This document shows, piece by piece, positions 54,839-63,493 of a stretch of DNA of 64,000 bases. The position numbers and the translations under genes are program-made. Under the pieces are notes generated by a model. The model saw only the letters and a program-made list of their open reading frames with translations. It made no database searches and was not told where the DNA came from. Origin of the DNA: Rhizobium grahamii. GTDB lineage: Bacteria > Pseudomonadota > Alphaproteobacteria > Rhizobiales > Rhizobiaceae. Numbering within the stretch: the stretch's first letter is position 1; each line of letters begins with the position of its first letter. The stretch spans positions 3,019,501-3,083,500 of the forward strand of contig NZ_CP043498.1 in NCBI RefSeq assembly GCF_009498215.1, written 5' to 3'.

Positions 54839-55841
54839 GCCCGCTCCGCTGCAATCGCCCAAATCCGCGCAGAAGGCGCCGAAGCGCGCTGAAATGAAGG
54901 TGAGGCCGACGGCCCCGATCCTTCCCTCGGCCAATATCCAGGGCAACGCGCTCATGGTGGTGATCGCCATCATGGCATTTCTCGCCTGCCTGACGCTCGG
55001 TGGCGTCAGCATGGTGCGCTCGACCGCGGCCAGCTGGGAAAGCCAGATATCCCGCGAGATCACGATCCAGATCAAGCCGGACGACGGTCTCGATATGGAA
55101 AAAGCGCTCAATCAGGCGCGCGACACGGCGATGACCTTCGTTGGCACGAAGAGCGCCCAAATCGTCGATGAGGCGGCAACGGCTCGCCTTCTGGAGCCCT
55201 GGCTCGGCGCCGGGCTCGACATCAAGGAACTGCCCGTTCCGCGCCTCGTGATCGTCACCATCGACGAGTACAATCCGCCCGATTTCGAAGCAATGCGCGC
55301 TATGCTGAAAGACAGTATCCCGCAATCCACACTGGACGATCACCGTACCTGGGTAGACCGGCTCGTCTCCATGGCTCACACCACGGTCATGATCGGCACA
55401 GGTATCCTGCTGCTGGTATTTTCCGCCATGGTGCTGACGGTGGTGTTTGCAACGCGCGGCGCGCTTTCAGGCAATCGGCATATCGTCGAAGTCCTGCATT
55501 TCGTCGGTGCTGAAAGTTCCTTCGTCGCGACCGAGTTCCAGAAGCACTTCCTGAAGATCAGCCTCAAGGGATCTGCGGTCGGAAGCGCACTTGCCGCTCT
55601 CTTCTTCCTAACAGCCGGCTTCCTGCAGAGCCATACGATCGCGACACCTCAGACCGACCAGGCAACCGCGCTCTTTGGTACGTTTTCCGTCGGCGCCCTG
55701 GGCTATGCCGGCATCTTCGCCACGATGATCGTCATCGCCCTGCTGACGACCTTCACCGCACGCTTGACGGTCATGCGGACGATTTATGAGATCGACACCT
55801 TGCGCTCGGACCCCACAAGGGCCGACGGTCTCACCAATTGA
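54831..55841 (+). CDS. ftsX: Cell-division protein FtsX
   Basis: The membrane partner of FtsE, 336 residues. A Lys/Pro-rich cytoplasmic tail (about 1-38) is followed by four membrane helices (about 39-60, 180-205, 240-262, 283-305). The periplasmic loop between the first and second helices is EITIQIKPDDGLDMEKALNQ onward. The C-terminus RLTVMRTIYEIDTLRSDP fits alphaproteobacterial FtsX. The ATG overlaps the last codons of ftsE by 8 bp (CATGACTGA), so translation is coupled. Confidence 0.94.
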   Translation: MTEPAPLQSPKSAQKAPKRAEMKVRPTAPILPSANIQGNALMVVIAIMAFLACLTLGGVSMVRSTAASWESQISREITIQIKPDDGLDMEKALNQARDTAMTFVGTKSAQIVDEAATARLLEPWLGAGLDIKELPVPRLVIVTIDEYNPPDFEAMRAMLKDSIPQSTLDDHRTWVDRLVSMAHTTVMIGTGILLLVFSAMVLTVVFATRGALSGNRHIVEVLHFVGAESSFVATEFQKHFLKISLKGSAVGSALAALFFLTAGFLQSHTIATPQTDQATALFGTFSVGALGYAGIFATMIVIALLTTFTARLTVMRTIYEIDTLRSDPTRADGLTN

Positions 55842-55909
55842 TGTTGCCATGCCTTTTTTGCCATCAAAGCGTCTGTTCGCTGCCGTAATCTGCGTATAAT
55901 TTTCGATTC

Positions 55910-56625
55910 ATGAGCATGAGCCATATGTCCCGCAACACGAGTCGTTCGAGATCGGAGTTGAGCCGCTCCGGCTCCGAGCCTGCACGGCGCGGGCCGGTGC
56001 GGCGGATGTTGCGCTGGGGTGGCTTTGCCTTTGTGCTGGCGATAGCCCTGATCTTCGGCGGCTTTCTGCATTTCGCCGATTCGGTAACCACCCTGAAGCC
56101 GCCGCTGGAGCCCCGCGCCGACGCGATCGTGGTGCTGACAGGCGGCTATCAGCGGATCGACCAGGCTGTCGAACTGTTGCAGAAGGGCGCCGGCAAGCGC
56201 CTGCTGATCTCGGGCGTCCACCCGACAACGACCAGCAAGCAAATCCGCAAGATGACACAGGCAACGCCTGAACTCTTCGCCTGCTGCGTCGACATCGGCT
56301 ACGACGCGCTCGACACGATCGGCAACGCCGAGGAAGCGACAAACTGGATTCACGCCAGGGCTACAAGAGCGTGCTTGTCGTGACCAACAACTACCACATG
56401 CCACGTAGCCTCTCGGAGCTCGCCTATGTCGATCCCGAGACGCAGTTCATTCCCTATCCGGTCGTCAACACCGACCTGAAGACCAGCGCCTGGTTTACCG
56501 ATCCCAACGCCATGCGCGTCATGCTGGCGGAGTACCTGAAAGTGCTGTTCGCCGGTGCACGGAACCTGACCGGTCTTGGCCGCCATCCCGGCTTGCGTTC
56601 GGCCGCCTCCGACGGACAAAGCTGA
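55910..56625 (+). pseudogene. YdcF/SanA-like DUF218 protein gene, split by a one-base frameshift
   Basis: Two frames together make one ydcF-like protein of about 239 residues. The first (55910-56383) has a basic N-terminus, one membrane helix (about 35-55, GGFAFVLAIALIFGGFLHF), then DAIVVLTGGYQRIDQAVELL and NAEEATNWIHAR. At that point a stop follows after a few codons. The second frame continues with KSVLVVTNNYHMPRSLSELA through to GLRSAASDGQS. The junction is the GGG run at 56358-56360; one added G restores HARGYKSVLVVTNN. The family is linked to cell-wall or exopolysaccharide metabolism. A sequencing error in the run is possible. Confidence 0.88.
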
Positions 56626-56703
56626 ACAGGCGCTTTTTTAGGCGCGCAATATCGTGTACGACGACGCAGCCGCTCGTTGCGGACACTTGCCTTGGGAAAT
56701 TTC

Positions 56704-57501
56704 ATGATCGCGCTGCGTTCCGTCCTTTTCAACACGATCTTCTACGCCAATCTCATCCTCCGGATGCTCGTGCTCTCGCCCTATTACTTCCTGGCCCCGC
56801 GCAAGCTCGCTTACCGGGTCCCCAAGAACTGGGCGCTCTCGAACCATTGGCTGATGGAGAAGATCGTCGGGACCACCTTCGAGATCGAAGGAATGGAAAA
56901 CCTGCCGTCGGGTGGCTACATCCTGGCTCCCAAGCATCAGTCTTTCTGGGACACCTACGCGCTCCTGCCCTGGCTGGACGACCCAGTCTACATTCTGAAG
57001 CGCGAGCTGATGTGGATCCCGCTGTTTGGCTGGTATGCCAAGAAGCAGCGGATGATCCCGATCAATCGCGGCGCACGCGGCAAGGTCATGGTCGAGGCCC
57101 TGCGACGCACCAAGGAAGAGCTGGCGACGGGCCGCCAGCTGATCATCTATCCCGAAGGCACGCGCCGGCCGCCGGGCGCGGAACCTGCCTACAAGTACGG
57201 GATTGCACGGATGTATCGTGACCTTAAGCTACCCGTCGTGCCCGTCGCCATGCATCCCGGATTGTTTTGGCCACGCCGTAGTACGATGCGCTATCCCGGC
57301 CATTACAAGGTGCGGATCTTGCCGGCCATCCAGCCGGGAATGGATCCCGATGCCTTCTTCGCGCATCTGATCGACGTTACCGAGCGCGCCAGCGATGAAC
57401 TCCTGATCGATGCGGCTGAGCGTAATCCAGATCTGCCGATGCCGCCGACAGCAGCCCATCGGCTTGAAGAGCTTCGCAAGGAAAGCGCTGCCCGCGCCTG
57501 A
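56704..57501 (+). CDS. plsC: 1-acyl-sn-glycerol-3-phosphate acyltransferase
   Basis: PlsC puts the second acyl chain on lysophosphatidic acid for membrane lipid synthesis. The 265 residues have the HX4D catalytic motif KHQSFWDTYAL (about 77-82), the acyl-acceptor motif IIYPEGTRRPPG (about 146-155), RMIPINRGARGK and PVVPVAMHPGLFW. One or two N-terminal membrane helices (about 1-40) anchor it. The ATG at 56704 gives MIALRSVLFNTIF. It ends 2 bp from the convergent chaC gene. Confidence 0.93.
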   Translation: MIALRSVLFNTIFYANLILRMLVLSPYYFLAPRKLAYRVPKNWALSNHWLMEKIVGTTFEIEGMENLPSGGYILAPKHQSFWDTYALLPWLDDPVYILKRELMWIPLFGWYAKKQRMIPINRGARGKVMVEALRRTKEELATGRQLIIYPEGTRRPPGAEPAYKYGIARMYRDLKLPVVPVAMHPGLFWPRRSTMRYPGHYKVRILPAIQPGMDPDAFFAHLIDVTERASDELLIDAAERNPDLPMPPTAAHRLEELRKESAARA

Positions 57502-57503
57502 CG

Positions 57504-58034
57504 TCAGGCCGCCCGCAGCCGCTCCACCTCGTCAACCACTTGTTCAAGCCAGTGGTCCCGGATACCCATATCCTTCATATGCGCCAGGGTGTTGAAGACA
57601 TAGGCGTCGTTGGGTCCTGATCTACCGTGCGCCTCATGCACGATCTGCGCGGCTGCCACTGCATCCAGCGCGCCCGCATATTGCGTGTGGTTCCGATCGA
57701 CGACGTAGGTCACGCCTTTGACGCTTCGCCCGCCGGCAAGCTGCAGTGACAGGTTGCGCTCGAGATAGACATTGGTGACGAGCTCACGCTCCCGCAGGTA
57801 TTCTATCACCTCGTGCCAGAGGTCAGAGGCGACCCGAAAGGCCATTCCCCGACACGACCCGCCGCGATCAAGCCCGAGCACCAGCCCAGGATTCTGCTCC
57901 GTTCCCCTGTGTACCCAGGATCGGACGCATAGCGAGCGACGATACCCACGAACAAGCGCCTGAGACTGCTCTACAAACTCGAAGCCGGGATTCCACATGA
58001 GGGATCCGTAGCCAAACACCCAAAATTCGTCCAT
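57504..58034 (-). CDS. chaC: Gamma-glutamylcyclotransferase, ChaC family
   Basis: ChaC enzymes cleave glutathione to 5-oxoproline and Cys-Gly. The 176 residues open MDEFWVFGYGSLMWNPGFE, which is the substrate-binding YGSL motif, and continue with VRGYRRSLCVRSW and GMAFRV. The catalytic Glu is in YLRERELVTNVYLERNL. Start choice: the ATG at 58034 matches family starts; ATG at 58073 would add 13 residues and no strong ribosome site separates them. It is divergent from the DUF2125 gene. Confidence 0.92.
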   Translation of the reverse strand: MDEFWVFGYGSLMWNPGFEFVEQSQALVRGYRRSLCVRSWVHRGTEQNPGLVLGLDRGGSCRGMAFRVASDLWHEVIEYLRERELVTNVYLERNLSLQLAGGRSVKGVTYVVDRNHTQYAGALDAVAAAQIVHEAHGRSGPNDAYVFNTLAHMKDMGIRDHWLEQVVDEVERLRAA

Positions 58035-58084
58035 ATCGCACGCCAGACCGAAATTCTCTTTGCGATTCACCATTGGAGAACATC

Positions 58085-59086
58085 ATGGCAGCGTCAAGCC
58101 AATCTAGCAGCGGCAGGAAGTTCTGGCTGCTTGGCGGCGGCATTATCTTGGTCATCGCGCTTTATACCGGCGGCTGGTTCTATGCTGCCTCGCAATTGAA
58201 GACCACGGTGCTGAGAGCCATCGCGCCGCACGACAGCGCCGGCGTGAGCGGCGAATGCGCCGACATCGATTTCCGCGGCTTCCCGTTCCGTATCGGCCTG
58301 TTCTGCTCGAAGGTCGATGTCGACGACAACGTCAACGGCGTCTCGGCAAGCTTCGGCGAGCTTCGCTCGGCGGCTCAGGTCTATGCTCCGGGCCATATTG
58401 TCTGGGAGCTCGATTCTCCGGCGGAGATCCGGACCGCACACGGTCTTTCGATCAATGCGGAGTGGGCGAACCTGCAATCCAGCCTCGTCACCAAGCTGAA
58501 GGGCATCGACCGCTCCTCGACTGTCATTGACGGTCTGAAGGTTGTTGCAACATCCTCCACCACCGGTCAGACGGTCAATTTCGATTCCACCCACACCGAA
58601 ATCCATCTTCGCCAGAACGGCGCCGATCTTGATGGCGCGGTCGCAGTGATGGGCTCCAACACCAAGATCAAGGACTGGCCGCAGGTCTTCCCGCAGCTCA
58701 CCGCGAGCGCCGATATCACGCTGGCCGGCAAGGCGGGAATGATCGACGGCAGCGACGAGAAGGGTCTTTATGGGGCAAGCGGCGAACTGCGCAAGGCCGT
58801 GGCTGATATCGGCGATGGCAGGACCATGACCGTCACGGGTCCCTTCTCCTTCGATGAGGAAGGCTATCTCTCAGGCCAGTTCAAGCTGGAAATCGAGCGC
58901 CTCGGCCCCTGGCGCGATAGCATCAAGACGACCTTCCCGGAGATCGCAAAGAGCGTCGATACCGCAGCCAAGCTCTTGAAGGCCCTCGCGGGCGGCGGCG
59001 ACAAGGTTTCCGTCGATCTGGTCGTGAACAAGGGCAATGCCACCGTCAGCGGCTTCATCCCGCTCGGCTCGATCCCGCCGATCTGA
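58085..59086 (+). CDS. DUF2125 family protein
   Basis: 333 residues of the alphaproteobacterial DUF2125 family, function unknown. One N-terminal membrane helix (about 12-34, KFWLLGGGIILVIALYTGGW) anchors a large periplasmic beta-rich domain. The family pattern is GGWFYAASQLKTTV, then ADIDFRGFPFRIGLFCSKV and APGHIVWELDSPAE. The fold resembles AsmA-like lipid-transfer proteins, which is inference. GGAG lies 8 nt before the ATG at 58085. It converges on tyrC with 2 bp between the stops. Confidence 0.9.
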   Translation: MAASSQSSSGRKFWLLGGGIILVIALYTGGWFYAASQLKTTVLRAIAPHDSAGVSGECADIDFRGFPFRIGLFCSKVDVDDNVNGVSASFGELRSAAQVYAPGHIVWELDSPAEIRTAHGLSINAEWANLQSSLVTKLKGIDRSSTVIDGLKVVATSSTTGQTVNFDSTHTEIHLRQNGADLDGAVAVMGSNTKIKDWPQVFPQLTASADITLAGKAGMIDGSDEKGLYGASGELRKAVADIGDGRTMTVTGPFSFDEEGYLSGQFKLEIERLGPWRDSIKTTFPEIAKSVDTAAKLLKALAGGGDKVSVDLVVNKGNATVSGFIPLGSIPPI

Positions 59087-59088
59087 CC

Positions 59089-60018
59089 TCAGGGCTTCTT
59101 GTCCAGGGCATGTGGGCGCCCGAAATCCGGCGCGTCCACATCCTGCCCCGCCTGTATGATCGAGCGACGGACTGCGCGAGTGCGCGTGAACAGCTCGAAT
59201 ATCTTGTCGCCTTCGCCCCAGCGGATTGCACGCTGCAGATAGGCAAGATCCTCCGAGAAGCGTGCCAGCATCTCAAGGATCGCATCCTTGTTATGCAGGC
59301 AGACATCTCGCCACATGGTCGGGTCGGATGCCGCAAGACGGGTGAAATCGCGAAAACCGGAGGCCGAGTACTTGATGACTTCGGATTCGGTCACCGTCTC
59401 CAGATCGTCGGCCGTGCCGACGATGTTGTAGGCGATGATGTGCGGCAGATGCGAGACGATCGCGAGCACCTTGTCGTGGTGCTCAGGGTCCATCTCATCC
59501 ACCTTGGAACCGAGCGTCTCCCAGAACTGGCGCAGCGTATTCAACGCGGCCGGGTCGGTGTCGGCAACCGGCGTAAAGATGCACCAGCGTCCCTCGAAGA
59601 GACCCGGAAAGCCAGCGTCCGGGCCTGACTTCTCGGTGCCTGCCAGCGGATGCCCCGGAATGAAGTGAACGTGCGGCGGCATATGCGGCTGCATCTGTGC
59701 GATGACGGAAGCCTTGGTGGAGCCGACGTCGGTCACGATCGCGCCCGGCTTCAGGCTTCCGGCAATTTCCTTCGCGACGCTTTCGGAAGCGCCCACCGGC
59801 ACCGACACGATGACCAGATCCGCACCCTCGACGGCCTCTGCCGAAGACGTCGTATAGCGATCGCCAAGCGCCAGCTCTTCGGCGCGCTTGAGCGTCTCGG
59901 CGCTGCGGGTCGCAATAACGACCTCCTTTGCCAGCCCAAGGCGCTTGATGTCATGCGCGAGCGAGGAGCCGATCAGGCCGATACCGATCAGCGCGATGCG
60001 GTCGAACTGGGCGGTCAT
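59089..60018 (-). CDS. tyrC: Prephenate/arogenate dehydrogenase (TyrC)
   Basis: This oxidises prephenate (or arogenate) to the tyrosine precursor. The 309 residues have the Rossmann loop [20 protein letters not shown] (about 8-27), [28 protein letters not shown] with the catalytic His, and [10 protein letters not shown]. There is no ACT domain, unlike feedback-regulated TyrA. The start overlaps the hisC-like stop by ATGA. Coupled to an aminotransferase, it probably forms a short aromatic amino acid unit. Confidence 0.94.
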   Translation of the reverse strand: MTAQFDRIALIGIGLIGSSLAHDIKRLGLAKEVVIATRSAETLKRAEELALGDRYTTSSAEAVEGADLVIVSVPVGASESVAKEIAGSLKPGAIVTDVGSTKASVIAQMQPHMPPHVHFIPGHPLAGTEKSGPDAGFPGLFEGRWCIFTPVADTDPAALNTLRQFWETLGSKVDEMDPEHHDKVLAIVSHLPHIIAYNIVGTADDLETVTESEVIKYSASGFRDFTRLAASDPTMWRDVCLHNKDAILEMLARFSEDLAYLQRAIRWGEGDKIFELFTRTRAVRRSIIQAGQDVDAPDFGRPHALDKKP

Positions 60019-61124
60019 GCCTTGCGTCCCAGAAATTCGCCGAGCGACTCGATGACGCCGCGGTTCGCTTCCTCCGGTCCGATGCTCATGCGCAGCGAAT
60101 TGGCAAACCCATAGCCCTTTACGGCGCGCAGGATGTAGCCACGGCTCGTCAGGAACTCGTCGGCATCAGCAGCACGCTTGCCGTCGACGTCAGGAAAGTG
60201 GATCAGCACGAAGTTGGTGACCGAAGGCGTGACCTTGAGCCCAAGCGCCTCGAACGCGGAGGTAAGCTTGTCGAGCCACATCTGGTTGAAGACCACCGTT
60301 TCCTGAACGAAGGCCTGATCCCGGATCGCTGCCGCACCGGCGGAAATCGCGGCGGAATTCATGTTGAACGGCCCGCGAACGCGGTTCAGCGCATCGACGA
60401 TCTCGGCCGGCGCATACATCCAGCCGACGCGCAGTGCGGCAAGGCCGTAGACCTTCGAGAAGGTCCGCGTCATCACGACGTTTGCATTGGAGGAAACGAT
60501 TTCGATCCCGGCTTCATAGTCGTTGCGGCGAACATATTCGGCATAGGCCGCGTCGAGCACCAGAACGACGTTCTTTGGCAGCGCGACTTGCAGCCGGCGT
60601 ATCTCGCTGACCGGAACGTAGGTGCCGGTCGGGTTGCCGGGGTTGGCGATGAACACCATTTTCGTCTTCGGCGTCACCGCAGCAAGGATAGCGTCGACAT
60701 CAACAGTCGCGTCTTTCTCCTTGACCGTGACAGGCGTCGCGCCGGCGCCCATGATCTGGATCTTGTAGACAAGAAAACCGTGCTCGGTGATGATCGCCTC
60801 GTCGCCGGCGCCGAGATAGACGTGACAAAGAAGCCCGAGCAGCTCGTCGGAACCGTTGCCGCATAAAATATTAGCCGGGTTAAGACCATGGACCGCAGCG
60901 ATCGCCTCGCGCAGTTCGATGGCCTGACCGTCGGGATAGCGCTCCAGATTGGCGGCAGCGGCGCGAAATGCCTCGATCGCCTTCGGGCTGGCGCCAAGCG
61001 GCGTTTCGTTCGACGAGAGCTTGTAGACGCGCGCAACGCCCGGGGCATGCTCCTTGCCCGGCACATAGGCTGCGATATCCAGAATACCGGGACGCGGAAC
61101 GGGCTTGCTCATCTCTTCGCTCAT
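60015..61124 (-). CDS. hisC: Histidinol-phosphate/aromatic aminotransferase
   Basis: A class I/II PLP aminotransferase, 369 residues. The N-terminus [20 protein letters not shown], the [11 protein letters not shown] motif, and the PLP-Lys in [17 protein letters not shown] (about 225) define the HisC family. HisC-type enzymes can serve histidine synthesis or transaminate aromatic acids. The coupled tyrC start (ATGA) favours a role in tyrosine and phenylalanine synthesis. AAGGTCG precedes the ATG at 61124 ([17 protein letters not shown]). Confidence 0.93.
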   Translation of the reverse strand: MSEEMSKPVPRPGILDIAAYVPGKEHAPGVARVYKLSSNETPLGASPKAIEAFRAAAANLERYPDGQAIELREAIAAVHGLNPANILCGNGSDELLGLLCHVYLGAGDEAIITEHGFLVYKIQIMGAGATPVTVKEKDATVDVDAILAAVTPKTKMVFIANPGNPTGTYVPVSEIRRLQVALPKNVVLVLDAAYAEYVRRNDYEAGIEIVSSNANVVMTRTFSKVYGLAALRVGWMYAPAEIVDALNRVRGPFNMNSAAISAGAAAIRDQAFVQETVVFNQMWLDKLTSAFEALGLKVTPSVTNFVLIHFPDVDGKRAADADEFLTSRGYILRAVKGYGFANSLRMSIGPEEANRGVIESLGEFLGRKA

Positions 61125-61213
61125 GGGATCGACCTTGGAAAAACACCGGAAATCCGGCTGAAATTGCCCTGAGGCAATAGAACGGAACGACGATCTTGTC
61201 GAGTGCCGAGCGG

Positions 61214-61954
61214 CTATCTGCTTCGCGTGGTCGGAACACCGTGAGGTGCCAGCACTGGAACGAAGACGCGGCGAGAGGCGCGGGCCGCCACCGGCAGACC
61301 CTGATAGAGCCGCTTCTGCGCTTCGACGATGATGACACCGGAAAAGGCGGGCCACAACGCCCGTCCGACACGCTCGAAGACACCGCGAACGCGCATCATC
61401 GTGCGAAGCTTGGATGGAGGAAACAGCAGCGCCTCAGCGGTCGCACCGGGCGTAAAATTGGTCTCACGCAGCAAATGTGTCAGCTGGCCGCGAGAATAGG
61501 GACGCCCGGAGCCAAACGGCGTGTGTTCCATCCGCGCCCATACGCCGCGACGGTTCGGCACGACGATAACGAGGCGACCGCCCGGAGCCAGCACGCGCCA
61601 GAGCTCTTTCAGTGTTTCCCGCGGACTTTCGGCGAACTCAAGGGAATGGACCATCAGCACCCGATCGATCGACGAGTCTGGCAGTGGCAGTTCCTCGTCG
61701 AAGATCAACGCCGTGCTCGATAGCGAACCGACAGGCCAATTGACCGCGCCCTGCCCGGCCGGCATGAATGCAAATGTGCGCTCGGTGTCGGCCTGGAAAC
61801 GATCGAGAAACGGCACGGCGTAGCCGAGGCCCACGAGCCGCTCCTGAGGCAGACGAACCCATAGAGACGACAGCGCCATGGAGATCGACTGCTCGGCAAT
61901 ACGGCCAAGGTCCGAGTGATAAAACTGGCGCAGGTCTACGATATCGGCGTGCAT
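61214..61954 (-). CDS. Methyltransferase-domain protein
   Basis: 246 residues with a Methyltransf_11-like core: [14 protein letters not shown] replaces the usual glycine-rich loop, [20 protein letters not shown] is motif II, and [20 protein letters not shown] is motif III/post III. The C-terminus is basic. It is widespread next to gloB in rhizobia (recalled), substrate unknown. The ATG at 61954 ([18 protein letters not shown]) is the first with a family-like start and lies 89 bp from the divergent gloB start. Confidence 0.86.
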   Translation of the reverse strand: MHADIVDLRQFYHSDLGRIAEQSISMALSSLWVRLPQERLVGLGYAVPFLDRFQADTERTFAFMPAGQGAVNWPVGSLSSTALIFDEELPLPDSSIDRVLMVHSLEFAESPRETLKELWRVLAPGGRLVIVVPNRRGVWARMEHTPFGSGRPYSRGQLTHLLRETNFTPGATAEALLFPPSKLRTMMRVRGVFERVGRALWPAFSGVIIVEAQKRLYQGLPVAARASRRVFVPVLAPHGVPTTRSR

Positions 61955-62043
61955 TGCACCAAATGTTATCAATGGCCGATTGGACTTCAAGGTCGGAACC
62001 TCTACATTCCCGGTATGTCCGCGATAAAGAGGTATTTTGAGCA

Positions 62044-62814
62044 ATGAAACCTTTGGATTTAGATGTTTTTCTTTGCCGCACCGATAATTTTGGGGTGCTG
62101 GTGCATGATCCTGAAACCAATCTGACGGTGTCGATCGACGCCCCCGATGCAAATGCTGTTATGGCTGCTGCCGATCGGCGCGGCTGGACGATCACCCACA
62201 TTTTCACGACCCACCACCACACCGACCACGTTGAAGGCAACCTTGCGCTCAAGGAGCATTATGGCTGCGAGATCATCGGCCCGATCAACGAGGCCGTCGC
62301 CATACCGGGTCTCGACCAGACGATGGCCGATGGCGACACATTTCTGTTTGGCGACCACACCATTAGCGTCATCGAGACGCCCGGCCATACGGCAGGCCAT
62401 ATCTGCTACCACTTCGTCGACGACAAGCTTCTCTTTGCCGCAGATACCCTGTTCGCGCTGGGCTGTGGTCGGCTCTTCGAGAGGCCGGCAGCCGACATGT
62501 GGCACTCGCTGCAAAAACTCGCGGTGCTCCCCGATGAGACGGCGGTCTATTTCGGTCACGAGTACACCTTGTCCAATGCCCGCTTCGCGCTGACGATCGA
62601 TCCCACCAACGAGCGGCTGAAGAGCCGCGCCGCCGAGATCGAAACGATGCGGGCCGAGGGCAAGTTCACGATCCCCACCACGCTTGCTCTGGAGAAGGAG
62701 ACGAACCCCTTCCTGCGCGCCGGCGACCCGGCAATCCGTCGCAACCTGCTGATGGAGAGCAAGACGAACGAAGAAGTGTTTGCCGAGATCCGCAAGCGCA
62801 AGGACAATTTCTGA
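62044..62814 (+). CDS. gloB: Hydroxyacylglutathione hydrolase (glyoxalase II)
   Basis: Glyoxalase II hydrolyses S-lactoylglutathione from methylglyoxal detoxification to lactate and glutathione. The 256 residues have the binuclear metal motif [13 protein letters not shown] (about 55-67), HTAGHICYH and [16 protein letters not shown], then [15 protein letters not shown]. The C-terminal helical domain contains [14 protein letters not shown] for glutathione binding. It shares its last base with the cupin gene start (TGATG). Confidence 0.95.
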   Translation: MKPLDLDVFLCRTDNFGVLVHDPETNLTVSIDAPDANAVMAAADRRGWTITHIFTTHHHTDHVEGNLALKEHYGCEIIGPINEAVAIPGLDQTMADGDTFLFGDHTISVIETPGHTAGHICYHFVDDKLLFAADTLFALGCGRLFERPAADMWHSLQKLAVLPDETAVYFGHEYTLSNARFALTIDPTNERLKSRAAEIETMRAEGKFTIPTTLALEKETNPFLRAGDPAIRRNLLMESKTNEEVFAEIRKRKDNF

Positions 62815-63236
62815 TGTCGGCGGACGAGATTATCGAAGCGCTTTCGATGCAGCCGCACCCGGAAGGCGGCTGGTACGTCCAGACATTTCGCGACAGTCCC
62901 GACGACAAGCGCGGGAATTCGACGGCGATCTACTATCTGCTGAAATCGGGACAACGCTCGCACTGGCACCGCGTTCACGACGCGGCCGAGGTATGGCATT
63001 TCTACGCGGGCGCACCGCTTGCGCTCCATCGTTCCGAAGAAGGCAAGGCAAGCGAAACCTTGAGGCTCGGGACAGACATCCTCGCCGGCGAACGTCCGCA
63101 GGCGATCATCCCGGCAAACTGGTGGCAATCCGCTGAAACGCTCGGCGATTTCACGCTGGTCGGCTGCACGGTTGCGCCAGGCTTCGAATTCGCGAGCTTC
63201 GAAATGGCCCCGCCCGACTGGAAGCCGGCGGGCTGA
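62814..63236 (+). CDS. Cupin domain protein, DUF985 family
   Basis: 140 residues with a single cupin fold. QPHPEGGWYVQTFRDSP at the start, SHWHRVHDAAEVWHFYAGAP (metal-binding His pair) and PANWWQSAETLGDFTLVGCT are typical of the DUF985/cupin_5 family. The function is unknown. The ATG overlaps the gloB stop by TGATG, so it is coupled to glyoxalase II and may act in the same detoxification setting (inference). Confidence 0.92.
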   Translation: MSADEIIEALSMQPHPEGGWYVQTFRDSPDDKRGNSTAIYYLLKSGQRSHWHRVHDAAEVWHFYAGAPLALHRSEEGKASETLRLGTDILAGERPQAIIPANWWQSAETLGDFTLVGCTVAPGFEFASFEMAPPDWKPAG

Positions 63237-63244
63237 GATTAGAG

Positions 63245-63493
63245 CTACGCCTTTTCCGCCGCCGCGACCGGCTCGGGTTTCTTGATCATCCGGGCCGCGT
63301 CGACAACGAGCGGATGCAGCCCGTTGTCCCCTGTCTTCAGGATCTCGAACAGCTGCCGCCGCATGCGCGGCTCCCAGAACTTGTTGATGTGGCTCGCAAC
63401 GCCGTCAGCCGCCTCGGAGGCCGGCTGGCTGGTGAAGAAAGTGGCGATCTGGTTGGCCATGTAGACCAGCTTGCTATGGGTATCATGCGACAT
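63245..63493 (-). CDS. fdsD: Formate dehydrogenase delta subunit
   Basis: 82 residues. MSHDTHSKLVYMANQIATFF, SHINKFWEPRMRRQLFEIL and LHPLVVDAARMI match the FdsD family of soluble, NAD-dependent, molybdenum formate dehydrogenases. FdsD is required for a functional enzyme but is not catalytic. The start overlaps the end of fdhD by 11 bp. This is the last gene of the fds operon, whose catalytic genes fdsGBA should lie to the right of the window. Confidence 0.9.
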   Translation of the reverse strand: MSHDTHSKLVYMANQIATFFTSQPASEAADGVASHINKFWEPRMRRQLFEILKTGDNGLHPLVVDAARMIKKPEPVAAAEKA

